Below, one piece after another: positions 19,510-27,912 of a DNA stretch of 64,000 bases. The position numbers were made by a program, and so were the translations under genes. How positions within the stretch are numbered: the first letter of the stretch is position 1; each line of letters opens with the position of its first letter. This DNA comes from Pseudomonas sp. FP2335 (GTDB lineage Bacteria; Pseudomonadota; Gammaproteobacteria; Pseudomonadales; Pseudomonadaceae): contig NZ_CP117437.1 in assembly GCF_030687535.1 (NCBI RefSeq), forward strand, positions 434,001-498,000, in the 5' to 3' direction. The notes beneath the pieces were generated by a model. It worked only from the letters and a program-made list of their open reading frames with translations, ran no database searches and was not told where the DNA came from.

Positions 19510-20040
19510 TCAGTTATAAGTGATTGAAATGGTGACAGTGCTGTCCACCGTTCCCTGAGCAAGGGGGGCCGTGTTTTTCTGGTACGCGGCCTCAACGCTC
19601 AGGACTGCCTGTTTGCTGGCTGTCGCTATTGTGCGGCTGCGCTGGATGGGGATGCCCATGGCGTACATCACCGTTTTTTCAGTGGGCGTCCCCGCCCTTA
19701 TTCGCACGGCAACGCCCTTCGCCGTTCCCGTGCTGGCAAATATTGCCGGTATGAGCGTATCGGGAGTGCCGGTAAACAGGAACGTTACATTCCGGATGTC
19801 CGATTCGCATTCGGCGGTGATGTCGAATTCCGTTGCTCCAATAACGCTGATGTCATCGAAATCCGACACTTTGACCGTTGGTAGGGTGATGGTGCGGTTC
19901 ACGTCTTTGGCCGCCAGGTTACACGTTCCAGCATTGATCTGGCCGGCAAAGCGTAACGTGCCTGTCGTGGCCGCCTGGGCAGCAGGAATGGCCAGGCTTG
20001 CACTGATTGCCAGCAGTAGGGGAAGGGGTCGGACGTTCAT
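19510..20040 (-). CDS. Fimbrial minor subunit (copy 2)
   Basis: Chaperone-usher pilin-like protein, 176 residues. Signal peptide residues 1-23 (ends AAQA). The mature part shows GTCNLAAKDVNRTITLP and ITAECESD, two cysteines placed for the pilin disulfide, and the terminal donor-strand-accepting pattern VTISITYN. It is a close paralogue of the gene at 20411-20935; both starts lie 895 bases apart and the upstream flanks match, so it arose by tandem duplication. It is the last gene of the minus-strand fimbrial operon. Confidence 0.88.
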   Translation of the reverse strand: MNVRPLPLLLAISASLAIPAAQAATTGTLRFAGQINAGTCNLAAKDVNRTITLPTVKVSDFDDISVIGATEFDITAECESDIRNVTFLFTGTPDTLIPAIFASTGTAKGVAVRIRAGTPTEKTVMYAMGIPIQRSRTIATASKQAVLSVEAAYQKNTAPLAQGTVDSTVTISITYN

Positions 20041-20055
20041 GGGTACTCCCAGGTT

Positions 20056-20310
20056 TTAGTTGTAAGTGATGTTGACAGTGGCGGCGTTGAACAGCCTGTC
20101 TTGGCTGACCGTGCCGTTCTTGTGATAAACCGCGCTGAGTGGCAAGACCGCGCGATTGCCGGAAACGGTCACCGTGCGCGCGTTGTCGGTACTAGGCGAG
20201 ATGGTTCGCTGGACCCCATCGATGCGTGAACCGAACCACAGGGTTACCCCAGCCGTACTGCCGGTGTTGGCGAAGAGCACGTCGCGGGCTCGTACCGAGG
20301 TGAAGTGAGG
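20056..20310 (-). pseudogene. Truncated copy of the adhesin 3' end
   Basis: The frame is open from a stop at 20311-20313 and encodes about 84 residues, of which the last 74 match the C-terminus of the adhesin-like gene at 20951-21895 (LFANTG, SGNRAVLPLSA, YHKNGTVSQ, VNITYN). There is no signal peptide and no domain start; a GTG at 20280 is the only nearby start. I read it as the 5'-truncated half of a tandem duplication rather than as a working gene. About 100 bases with no gene separate it from the next pilin gene. Confidence 0.8.
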
Positions 20311-20410
20311 TCACGCTTCATCTTCTGTTCTGTTAATGAAATGGACGGGGGGTGTAAGGCGTAACCGACCCTCCCGGCCGGATGAAGGTGGCCAGGCAGC
20401 CAGGCTGTGG

Positions 20411-20935
20411 TCAGTTGTAAGTAATGGAAACGGTTGCCGTGCTATCCAGGGTGCCTTGGGTGATCGCCTTGCCGGTTACGTGGTAGGCCGCCCACATCGG
20501 CAGTACGGCCTTGTTGCCGCTTGTCGCAATCGTTCGACTGCGGTCGGCAGGGGAGCCATTGGCAGGGAAGGTTGCTCCGCTTGCACCGCTTCTCAGCCAA
20601 AGTGCCGTGCCACCCGAGGTGCCGACGTTGGCGAATAGCAGTCCGTTGTCAACGGATGGCGTACCGGTGAGTAGGAAAATCACGTTGCGAATGTCGGATT
20701 CGCATTCTGCCGTAATCTCGAAATTCATTGCTCCCGTGAAAACGGCCGAATCAAAATCCGAAATCTTGACCGTGGGCAATGTAACGGTGCGGTTTTCATC
20801 GCCGGCAGCCAGGTTGCACGTGCCGGCGTCGACCTGGCCGGCAAAGCGTAACGTGCCTGTCGTGGCCGCGTGGGCAGCAGGAATGGCGAGGCTTGCAGTG
20901 ATTGCCAGCAGTAGGGGAAAGGTTCGGATGTTCAT
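20411..20935 (-). CDS. Fimbrial minor subunit (copy 1)
   Basis: Pilin-like protein of 174 residues with a 23-residue signal peptide (MNIRTFPLL to PAAHA). Two cysteines are in GTCNLAAGDENRTVTLP and ITAECESD, and the C-terminus is VSITYN. It follows the adhesin gene by 15 bases on the minus strand. It differs from copy 2 mainly in the middle (residues 80-130), so the two may have separate positions in the fibre or be redundant. Confidence 0.88.
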   Translation of the reverse strand: MNIRTFPLLLAITASLAIPAAHAATTGTLRFAGQVDAGTCNLAAGDENRTVTLPTVKISDFDSAVFTGAMNFEITAECESDIRNVIFLLTGTPSVDNGLLFANVGTSGGTALWLRSGASGATFPANGSPADRSRTIATSGNKAVLPMWAAYHVTGKAITQGTLDSTATVSITYN

Positions 20936-20950
20936 GGGGACTCCCAGGTT

Positions 20951-21895
20951 TTAGTTGTAAGTGATGTTGACGGTGGTGGTACTGGCCAGCGTGCCTTGGC
21001 TGACCGTGCCGTTCTTGTGATAAGCCGCGCTGAGCGGCAAGACTGCGCGATTGCCCGAGACGGCAAGCGTGCGAGTGCCATTGGTACTGATGGTCTGGGG
21101 AACGCCGTTGATGCGCGAGTACAGCCAGAGGGCCACGCCCCCGGCGGTGCCGGTATTGGCAAACAGCAAACTGTTGCCTGGGGCGGGCGTGCCGGTAAAC
21201 CGAAAGGTGACATTGGAGGCGTTGGTGCAGGTGGCGGTCAGGTCGAAGTTGTGCACGCCTGCGGAAACCACGTCTTTCAAGTCGCCGACTTTTATCGGGG
21301 GCAGGGTGATGGTGCGATTGACGTCACCGGCTGCCAGGTCGCAGGTGGCTGCGGGCCTGACAAAACGTACAGGGCTGCCGAGTTGTAGGCGGAAACGCTC
21401 TGGAGCGATAACCCAGGTCTTTTCCCAGAACATGCCGCTCGGTACTGTCCCGCTGGTCACAGGGCCGATTTTGTAGAAGGTGGCCTCCGCTGAGGTGAAG
21501 CTGGGAATTTTCCCGTAAACCTGTTGGTAACCTTGGTTGTACAGTGCGAAGGCGGCGGGGCCGCCGCCGGCCCACGTCATCGTAATGCGCAAGCCGATGC
21601 CTGGAACCTCGGTGTGGTAGGCGCCGGTAGCCGGGTCTTGCAGGCGTGAATATCTTCCAAACACTCCGGTGGGGGTGGCAACGGTGCAATTTGCAAAGTA
21701 GGCGGGAGCCGTACCGCTGAAGGCTTGGCGAGTGATGACACTTCCGACGGGAAGGCTGTCCGGGACCGTGATGTTCGCGGGCAGGTTCAAGGTGAACGTG
21801 TCATTTTGAAACCTGTCGCACCTCGCTTGGGCGGCGATCGGCATGCCAAGCGCAAGTAGTGTCGAAGCCAGCAGGATGGGGGACTTCATCTTCAT
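20951..21895 (-). CDS. Two-domain fimbrial protein, probable tip adhesin
   Basis: Secreted protein of 314 residues with a signal peptide (residues 1-24, ends AAQA). The C-terminal 140 residues are a pilin domain (CDLAAGDVNRTITLP, LTATCTNASNVTFRFTG, VNITYN) closely related to the minor subunits. The N-terminal 150 or so residues (RCDRFQNDTFTLNLP to WVIAPERFRL) are an extra domain with no match I recognise. This lectin-plus-pilin layout is that of FimH-like tip adhesins, hence the inferred role. It follows the usher gene, the usual place for an adhesin. Confidence 0.82.
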   Translation of the reverse strand: MKMKSPILLASTLLALGMPIAAQARCDRFQNDTFTLNLPANITVPDSLPVGSVITRQAFSGTAPAYFANCTVATPTGVFGRYSRLQDPATGAYHTEVPGIGLRITMTWAGGGPAAFALYNQGYQQVYGKIPSFTSAEATFYKIGPVTSGTVPSGMFWEKTWVIAPERFRLQLGSPVRFVRPAATCDLAAGDVNRTITLPPIKVGDLKDVVSAGVHNFDLTATCTNASNVTFRFTGTPAPGNSLLFANTGTAGGVALWLYSRINGVPQTISTNGTRTLAVSGNRAVLPLSAAYHKNGTVSQGTLASTTTVNITYN

Positions 21896-21925
21896 GTCCT
21901 GTAATCAGAAGAGGTTATTGGGAAC

Positions 21926-21949
21926 CGCGGGCGCGAGGTGCGCGCCCGC
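21926..21949 (-). other. GC-rich hairpin between usher and adhesin genes
   Basis: GCGGGCGCG paired with CGCGCCCGC around a 5-6 base loop, without a T-run. It probably affects mRNA stability or partial termination inside the operon. Confidence 0.5.
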
Positions 21950-21953
21950 AGGA

Positions 21954-24521
21954 TCAGCCACGTGTGTTGGCAGAGCACGTGCCAGCATTCAGATGACGTA
22001 AACGCGGTGTCGCATCTCCCACCGGGTCTTTCTGCAGGCCGTATTGCAGGCGGCAAGAGGCGTCGTCATTGCTGCCCCACTTGACGGTCAACAGCCCCTG
22101 ATCCTTCGCAACGCGCACGAACGCTTTGCCGCCCTGGCCAACAATGCCCACGCTGGCGCCATCCTCATCGAACACATCCGAACCGAACGGCAGCGGGCTG
22201 CCATCCTCACGCTGCGCCGTAATCAAGAGCGCCTGGCCGCTGACCGTATCGAACTGCAACTTCACCACCGACCCGGCGCGCGGCGCGATGTTTTGTGCGG
22301 CGGTCTTGAGCTCCACATCCACGGACAAGTCCTTGGGGTCCAGTTCCACCACGTTCTGGCGGTAAGGCGTGAGGTGGGGCACCACGGCGTAACCGCTCTT
22401 GCCGACCTGGGCGCTGTGGTTGCCATTGATCCGCGCGCCCTGTGCACTGGGAGCCTGGACGATGCCGATGGTGTCGCCGAGCTCCGGGGCGAACGTCACG
22501 CCTCCCGAGTGAGCGACGATGCCGCCGGTCATGCCGAGGGACGTTGCGCGGTAGCTGTTGCTCTGGCCATACCCTGCGGACAGCACGCCATGGCTCGCCT
22601 GATATTTCACGTCGGCGCTCAGGGCGTTGTCACTGCCCTGGGTCCTGCTGCTGCCCACGCCGTAGCTGAACTCGTTGCGCTCACCCAGGGTGCCGCCGAG
22701 GTTCACACGTTCGCCGCTGCTTTGATTACCGCGAAAGGCTGTGGTGGTCAGGGTCGGCGAGCGAGCATCCCTGCCCAGTGGCAGGCTCAGGGTCAGATCC
22801 ACTCGCTTGTCGATCCTGTCGCTCAGCAAGTCCTTGGTGCGCTGGGCGCTGAGGGTGTAGTGCATGCCCCGCCAGCTACCGGTGTAGCCTGCGGTGAAGG
22901 TCAGGTTGCCGCTTGCGCGGTTCCAGTAGTTCTGCGAAGAGCCGGTGAGGTAAACCGAGCTGTTGCCCAGGCTCTGGTTGAGGCTGATATCCATTCTGTC
23001 GCGCAGGCGTGACAGGTTGTCCAGGCTGCGCCCGTCGATGGCCAGGTCGCGCACCCTCGCGGCGTCGGCGATGCTCAGGAAGCCTTGCGTGGAGTACCGA
23101 TAGGCACCGAGGGCAAAGTGAGTGCCGGAATCGGTGAAGTTCTTGCTGTAGCGCAACTGCACGCTTTGCCCGTCCCGGGACCCGTGGCCGGGCAGGTTTG
23201 CGTTCGAATTGGTCAAGTCGAAGGACAGCGCGCCAAACGGGGTATTGAAGGCCGTCCCCAGTAACTGCGAATGATAGTCCTCACCCACCACCGCCCCTGT
23301 GTAGCCGGTCAGCAGATTGTTGAGGCCGTGCTGGTAGGTCGCCTGCATCAGTTTGGGTGGATGGTTCAGGCCGATTTCATCCAGCAGGCCGACGCTCAGT
23401 GAATAGCGGCTGTAGCCCGCACGCAGCAGGTTGGCGTTGGCGGCAAACGGCACGATGAATTCGCGCTGGCGGCCATCGGCCTCGGTGACCGTGACAGTCA
23501 GGTCACCCCCATAGCCCGTGGGGAACAGGTCGTTGAGCACAAACGGGCCGGGGGCCACGGAGACTTCATCCAGCAACACGCCACGTTGGCGCACGGTCAC
23601 GCGGGCATTGGTCTCGGCGACACCACGCACCACAGGCGCAAAGCCGGTCATGGAATCCGGCAGCATCCGGTCATCGCTGAACAGGCTGGCACCGCGCAGG
23701 CGCACGCTGTCGAACAGCTCGCCCGGGGTGTAGATCTCGCCCACCATCATTTGTGAGCGCAGCGGGCTCAGTTCGCGTTGCACATAGGTGCTGCTGCTTT
23801 GATAACCCGAGGCGGCGTCGGTCTGGCTGAAGCTGCCGTTATGACGCAAATGCCAGTCACCCAGATTGAGCCCGGAGTTCAGGCCCAGGTAATGGGAGTT
23901 GATCGAGCGGCCGTTCGTGCGTGTATTGAAGGTGTTGACGTTGTAGCGTGCGAAGGCCGCATTGATGCCGCTGTCCCAGTGTTTCGGGTCGACATAGCCG
24001 CGTGCTGTACGTGCCATGTAGATCTGTGGAACCTGCAGTGTCAGGCGGTTTTCGCCTGAGTCGAAATGGCTGGTACTGCCTGGCAGGTAGGTTGAAATAT
24101 CCTCGCAACCGGCAAACTCGGGAATCGGCGCCTGGCCGTCCTCGATGGGTTGTTTTTGCGGTGCGTCCAGGTCGATGCCGAACCTGAGCAGTGCGTCACG
24201 CTCCAGGCACATCTGTGCCGAGTCCTGGCCCTCGACCGCGACGAAGGACAACGTTTCGCGGCCAATCCACTGACCGTTGAGGTAGACGTCGCTGCGGTAG
24301 TTGCCGGGCAGTACGACGTTGCCCTGGCTGAATTTTGAAATATCGAGCTGCTGGCCACCCGTGCCATCCGGAAAGAAGGCCGGGTTGAACTCGACATTCT
24401 CCACCGCGTGGGCGGCCATCGAGTGTGCTCCGCCGAGCAGCAACAAGCTCTGCGCCGTAAGCTTCAGCCGATGACATGTCGGGGACCAGTGTCTTGCTCT
24501 GGCAGGCGTGTTCAAGCTCAT
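21954..24521 (-). CDS. Fimbrial outer-membrane usher protein
   Basis: Outer-membrane beta-barrel that receives chaperone-subunit complexes and assembles the fibre. It has 855 residues from MSLNTPARARH, with a long signal peptide (about 39 residues, ends MAAHA). The N-terminal domain begins VENVEFNPAFFPDG and contains SQGNVVLPGNYRSDVYLNG; the barrel and plug show FAPVVRGVAETNARVTVRQ and PGPFVLNDLFPTGYGGDLTV. The C-terminal domain holds a Cys pair (SCRLQYGL and NAGTCS). Earlier ATG 24530 and TTG 24536 are possible starts. There is a 123-base gap to the chaperone gene. Confidence 0.95.
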   Translation of the reverse strand: MSLNTPARARHWSPTCHRLKLTAQSLLLLGGAHSMAAHAVENVEFNPAFFPDGTGGQQLDISKFSQGNVVLPGNYRSDVYLNGQWIGRETLSFVAVEGQDSAQMCLERDALLRFGIDLDAPQKQPIEDGQAPIPEFAGCEDISTYLPGSTSHFDSGENRLTLQVPQIYMARTARGYVDPKHWDSGINAAFARYNVNTFNTRTNGRSINSHYLGLNSGLNLGDWHLRHNGSFSQTDAASGYQSSSTYVQRELSPLRSQMMVGEIYTPGELFDSVRLRGASLFSDDRMLPDSMTGFAPVVRGVAETNARVTVRQRGVLLDEVSVAPGPFVLNDLFPTGYGGDLTVTVTEADGRQREFIVPFAANANLLRAGYSRYSLSVGLLDEIGLNHPPKLMQATYQHGLNNLLTGYTGAVVGEDYHSQLLGTAFNTPFGALSFDLTNSNANLPGHGSRDGQSVQLRYSKNFTDSGTHFALGAYRYSTQGFLSIADAARVRDLAIDGRSLDNLSRLRDRMDISLNQSLGNSSVYLTGSSQNYWNRASGNLTFTAGYTGSWRGMHYTLSAQRTKDLLSDRIDKRVDLTLSLPLGRDARSPTLTTTAFRGNQSSGERVNLGGTLGERNEFSYGVGSSRTQGSDNALSADVKYQASHGVLSAGYGQSNSYRATSLGMTGGIVAHSGGVTFAPELGDTIGIVQAPSAQGARINGNHSAQVGKSGYAVVPHLTPYRQNVVELDPKDLSVDVELKTAAQNIAPRAGSVVKLQFDTVSGQALLITAQREDGSPLPFGSDVFDEDGASVGIVGQGGKAFVRVAKDQGLLTVKWGSNDDASCRLQYGLQKDPVGDATPRLRHLNAGTCSANTRG

Positions 24522-24644
24522 GTTTACCATTTCCAAAAAAAGTGCTGTCCGAATTCGGGCAAGGGGAGGCCCTGCCCAGGAAAAAGGGCATCCAACAGGT
24601 GTGTCCGGGGTTGGAGAACTACGGTGTCGGGCTGGCCAGGTCGG

Positions 24645-25424
24645 TCATTTCGAGACCTTGGCGCTGTGGGAGATCCTTACGCCAAAGTCGTCAAGCGTCT
24701 GGAACTCCACCGTGGTCGCAGCCCCCGGCGGTGACTTGAGGCTGGGCAGTTCAAAGCGATTGCGGCCGCCAGGCGCCACCATGTTTTCGGCACCAGAGAG
24801 TGCGGCCTTGCGTGTATGGCGCAGCTTTGCCTCCAGCACGTCGATCTGGTCGAAGGTCACGTGGTAAGGCGTGGGGTTATAGACCTCCAGGATTTGGCCG
24901 CGCTCGGTCGATTCATGGCGCCATTGCAGTTTTGCCGGCGCGGCGTCGACCCCATAGGGCAGGTTTGGCGGGCGCAGGAACAGCTTGATCCGGGAGCGAA
25001 AGGCCAGCTGCAGTTGATTGGCTTGCTTGGCGTCCTGGGACTGTGCGGGTACCTCCAGCAGGTTGAACCAGAACAGGCTTTCCTGCTTCGCCGCCAGGTT
25101 GTCGCCCGTATACGCCAGGCGCACCACCTGTTGCTTGCCTGGCTCCATGCGAAAAATCGGGGGAGTGGCGATAAAGGGAATTACGGCCAGATCCGGAGTC
25201 GAGTGTTCGTCACCGCTGTCCAGCCAGGCCTGGATCAGTACTGGCGCCTGATTCTTGCTTTCCAGCCTGACGGTGACTTCCTTGTCGTTCTGCGGATAGA
25301 TGATCCGTGTACTGTTGATTACCACGCTCGCATGCACGGACGTGGCGCCAAACAACGCGAATGCCCATGCCATGAACGGGAATGACAAAGACGAGATAAA
25401 GATCGATTTCATGGGCGAGATCAT
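24645..25424 (-). CDS. Periplasmic fimbrial chaperone (second of two)
   Basis: PapD-like two-domain immunoglobulin-fold chaperone, 259 residues. The signal peptide ends SVHA near residue 33. The mature chain begins SVVINSTRIIYPQNDKEVTV, then PPIFRMEPGKQQVVRLAYTG (the G1 donor strand with short F1-G1 loop) and ESLFWFNLLEVPA. The ATG at 25424 overlaps the preceding stop as ATGA; an internal ATG at 25412 is the alternative. It is more similar in layout than in exact sequence to the neighbouring chaperone. Confidence 0.93.
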   Translation of the reverse strand: MISPMKSIFISSLSFPFMAWAFALFGATSVHASVVINSTRIIYPQNDKEVTVRLESKNQAPVLIQAWLDSGDEHSTPDLAVIPFIATPPIFRMEPGKQQVVRLAYTGDNLAAKQESLFWFNLLEVPAQSQDAKQANQLQLAFRSRIKLFLRPPNLPYGVDAAPAKLQWRHESTERGQILEVYNPTPYHVTFDQIDVLEAKLRHTRKAALSGAENMVAPGGRNRFELPSLKSPPGAATTVEFQTLDDFGVRISHSAKVSK

Positions 25425-26197
25425 CTGGCGACTGAAGGAGTAAGACTGGCCGAGTGGCGCACCCGAGCGCCGAAGTCGCTCACGGTGGTGAACTCCACTT
25501 TCGGTGTGCCGTTGGGGCGATCACGCAGCAGCGGTAGCGCAAACCGTTTCACGTCACCGGCCGGCATCAGCAGACTGTCGTTGGCTTCCTTGTTGGGTGC
25601 TTTGCTGAAGCGTCTTCCTTCGCTCAGCAAGTCAACCGAGGTCAGGGAAATATGGTATGGCGTCGGGTTGGTCGCTTGCAGGGCATACCCCTGCTCGTGA
25701 GGCACCAGCTGCCATTGCAGTTTCGATGGTGCGCTGGCCACTGGATAGGGCAGTGCCGGCGGGCGCAGGAACACACGCAAACGGGTCCGGAACGCTAGTT
25801 CTATCTGGTTGTTTTGCTCGGAATTGGCTGAGCGGGGTGGCACCTCCAGCACATTCAGCCAGTACAGGCTTTCGCGATCGTTGGGCGCTGTTTCACCCAG
25901 ATAGCGCAGGCGCAGGGCTTGCTGCTGGTTCGGCTCGATACGAAAGATCGGCGGCGAGAGGGTAAAGGGCGTCTGCGCCGTCGCGGGTGTCGAGCGCGCA
26001 TCGCCGGTATCCAGCCAGGTTTGGACCAGTGCCGGACGGTCGCCCTTGTTCTCCAGGCGCACCACGACCTCCTGCTGTTCAGCCGGAAAGATCACACGTG
26101 TGCCATAAATAATCACGCCTGCATGGGCGGTTAGCGCTTGTAGCGTTAACCATCCAAAGGCACAGGTGGCAAGCACTCGGCAGGCCATTTTTTTCAT
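25421..26197 (-). CDS. Periplasmic fimbrial chaperone (first of two)
   Basis: PapD-like chaperone of 258 residues with a signal peptide ending TAHA (about residue 26). Motifs: GVIIYGTRVIFPAEQQEVVVR, PPIFRIEPNQQQALRLRYLG, ESLYWLNVLEVPPRS and FLRPPALPYPV. It binds pilin subunits in the periplasm and delivers them to the usher. It overlaps the second chaperone gene by 4 bases. A hairpin separates it from the major pilin gene upstream. Confidence 0.94.
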   Translation of the reverse strand: MKKMACRVLATCAFGWLTLQALTAHAGVIIYGTRVIFPAEQQEVVVRLENKGDRPALVQTWLDTGDARSTPATAQTPFTLSPPIFRIEPNQQQALRLRYLGETAPNDRESLYWLNVLEVPPRSANSEQNNQIELAFRTRLRVFLRPPALPYPVASAPSKLQWQLVPHEQGYALQATNPTPYHISLTSVDLLSEGRRFSKAPNKEANDSLLMPAGDVKRFALPLLRDRPNGTPKVEFTTVSDFGARVRHSASLTPSVAR

Positions 26198-26224
26198 AGT
26201 CTCGCAACTCTTCGGATCGGGGAG

Positions 26225-26249
26225 GGACCTGCGCGTTTAAGGCAGGTCC
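26225..26249 (-). other. Hairpin between the major pilin and chaperone genes
   Basis: Perfect 8-bp stem (GGACCTGC and GCAGGTCC) with a 9-base loop and no T-run. Such stems between the first pilin gene and the rest of a fimbrial operon often protect the pilin mRNA or thin out transcription, giving more pilin than usher. Confidence 0.5.
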
Positions 26250-26288
26250 GTTATAGACAAGGCATGCTTGTGCGCAGGCCCTGGCCCC

Positions 26289-26867
26289 TTAGTCGGCGTA
26301 CACAACCATAAAACCTACGCGCGTCTTGACCGTACCCTCGGTAGCGGGGGCAGTGGCGTACATTTGCGCGGCCAGCGGGATGACAGCCTGGTTGTCGGCG
26401 ATCACCACACCTTCGGATTTTTCGGTGTAGACGTTGATTGGGGAGCCGTTGCGGTTGGTGACTTCCACCTGTACGTTCTTGGCGTTTTCGGTGTCATCGG
26501 GGTTGTCGTAGCCGTCGATGTTCAGTCGGCCGGTTGCTACGTCGATGGCCGGACTGGTGGGGTCGAACGCAACCATTGCGGTGCGGCCGTTGGTGCAGCT
26601 GCCTTCACCCGGTGCGCCGATGCGGATGGTGAAGCCAGTCAGGTTGGCACGGTCGCCAGGTTTCGCCAGGCGCGCAGCCGAGACTCCGCCCAGGTTGACG
26701 TCCTTGACCACAGCGCCCGTACCGGGTGCCGAACCTTCGATGGTGCAGGTTGTATCGTTGACCAGTCCGCTGAAGTTGATGGTGCCGTCATTGGCGGCAT
26801 GGGCGGTTTGCGAGATGGCCGCGGCCAGGGCAATAGCAGCAAGTGTAGGCAGAGTATTGAATTTCAT
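26289..26867 (-). CDS. Major fimbrial subunit (type 1 family pilin)
   Basis: Probable main shaft pilin, 192 residues from MKFNTLPTL; a longer frame with start at 26882 lacks a better ribosome site. The signal peptide is residues 1-24 (ends TAHA). The mature part opens ANDGTINFSGLVNDTTCTIEG with the first cysteine, has the second in GEGSCTNGRTAMV, and ends with VGFMVVYAD, the penultimate-tyrosine pattern recognised by chaperones. First gene of the minus-strand operon, which supports its role as the major subunit. Confidence 0.9.
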   Translation of the reverse strand: MKFNTLPTLAAIALAAAISQTAHAANDGTINFSGLVNDTTCTIEGSAPGTGAVVKDVNLGGVSAARLAKPGDRANLTGFTIRIGAPGEGSCTNGRTAMVAFDPTSPAIDVATGRLNIDGYDNPDDTENAKNVQVEVTNRNGSPINVYTEKSEGVVIADNQAVIPLAAQMYATAPATEGTVKTRVGFMVVYAD

Positions 26868-27175
26868 AGTATTCCCGATCATGAGTTTTCAGTATGTCCC
26901 GTCATTTTGCTAGTTGGCGGGCGGGGCATAATGTGTGCGGGAAAAAGAAAACTGCCTATAGAGAAGTCGCGAGTTTTATCTCGTGATAATTCGAAAAATG
27001 CGCTATTCAATCAAAATTGTTGCATTGACTTTGCGGTGTAAGACGCCACTGTAAGGCGCACCTGAAAGAACCGTCCTTATTATTTTCCCGTGTTGATCCA
27101 CAGGTGTGGGTGGGATATACCGTGTTCGCTATAAGCTAGAGAGTTTTTGGTTGTTCTCACTTAACGGGTTTTTTG
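26868..27175. promoter_or_regulatory. Divergent regulatory region between fimbrial operon and regulator gene
   Basis: 308 bases, AT-richer than the surroundings, with no open gene. It holds a 14-bp palindrome TTATCTCGTGATAA (26976-26989), a plausible binding site for a regulator of the fimbrial promoter, and a TATAAG element at 27130-27135 ahead of the regulator gene. I could not fix a confident -35 for either side. Confidence 0.4.
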
Positions 27176-27871
27176 ATGCCTACTTCTTCTTCCAATACGC
27201 ATACCCTCATGTTGCTTGATGATCATGAGATGGTTCGACAGGGGATCGAACTAGGGCTGGCCAATGAAGGCGACTTCGATGTGATCGGCTCCTTCGGGAC
27301 GGGGCGGGAGTTGCTGGAGGCACTTGCACGGCGCCCGGCGGACATAGTGATCATGGACTTTATCCTCGGGCCATCGGACATTGATGGCCTGACCCTGATC
27401 CGCGCGTTAAGCCGGCGTTTCAAGCAGTGCAAGCCTATTGTGGTGTCGTCGCACTACACCCCCGCAAGCGTTTCGTTGGCCTTGAAAGCTGGAAGTTGGG
27501 GGGTGCTGGGCAAGACCCAGAAGATGACTGAATTGATCGCGGCCATCCGCACCGTCGCCCAGGGGCGGATTTACCTGCAGCCTTGTATGTTATCGGCCAT
27601 TCAAGGTATGCAACCCATTTCTGAGGGGGAGAACATAAAGACCAAACTTGAGTTGTCATCACCGTTTCGCTTGAACGCTTGTCTTACGCCCAAAGAGCAG
27701 GAAGTATTGCGTTGCTTTCTCGATGGCATGTCGGTGAATTCAATTGCAGCAAAGTTTTCGCGCAGTGCAAGTACCATCAGTACGCAGAAACAGTCGGCCT
27801 ATCGAAAGCTGGGAATCAAAAGCGATAGCGAGCTTTTCAAGTTTACTCGGCAGTTTGGTGAGCCCAGTTAA
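27176..27871 (+). CDS. NarL/FixJ-family response regulator
   Basis: Two-domain transcription factor, 231 residues. The receiver domain (about 8-125) has the acidic pocket in LLDDHEMVRQG, the phospho-acceptor Asp61 in VIMDFILGP, and the conserved Lys in VLGKTQKM. The LuxR-type helix-turn-helix (about 168-225) reads LTPKEQEVLRCFLDGMSVN and AYRKLGIKSDSELF. ATG 27176 is preferred over TTG 27173. It is transcribed away from the fimbrial operon and probably controls it. No histidine kinase is encoded nearby. Codon use is more AT-rich than the housekeeping genes, in line with a transferred cluster. Confidence 0.92.
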   Translation: MPTSSSNTHTLMLLDDHEMVRQGIELGLANEGDFDVIGSFGTGRELLEALARRPADIVIMDFILGPSDIDGLTLIRALSRRFKQCKPIVVSSHYTPASVSLALKAGSWGVLGKTQKMTELIAAIRTVAQGRIYLQPCMLSAIQGMQPISEGENIKTKLELSSPFRLNACLTPKEQEVLRCFLDGMSVNSIAAKFSRSASTISTQKQSAYRKLGIKSDSELFKFTRQFGEPS

Positions 27872-27912
27872 TGAGCGGTTTGTAAGAAGCATCTGTAGTT
27901 AGTGGCATTTAA

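Noticed and set aside
20056..20280. 74-codon secreted pilin gene
   Set aside because: No signal peptide; it matches only the last part of the neighbouring adhesin and sits in a tandem duplication.
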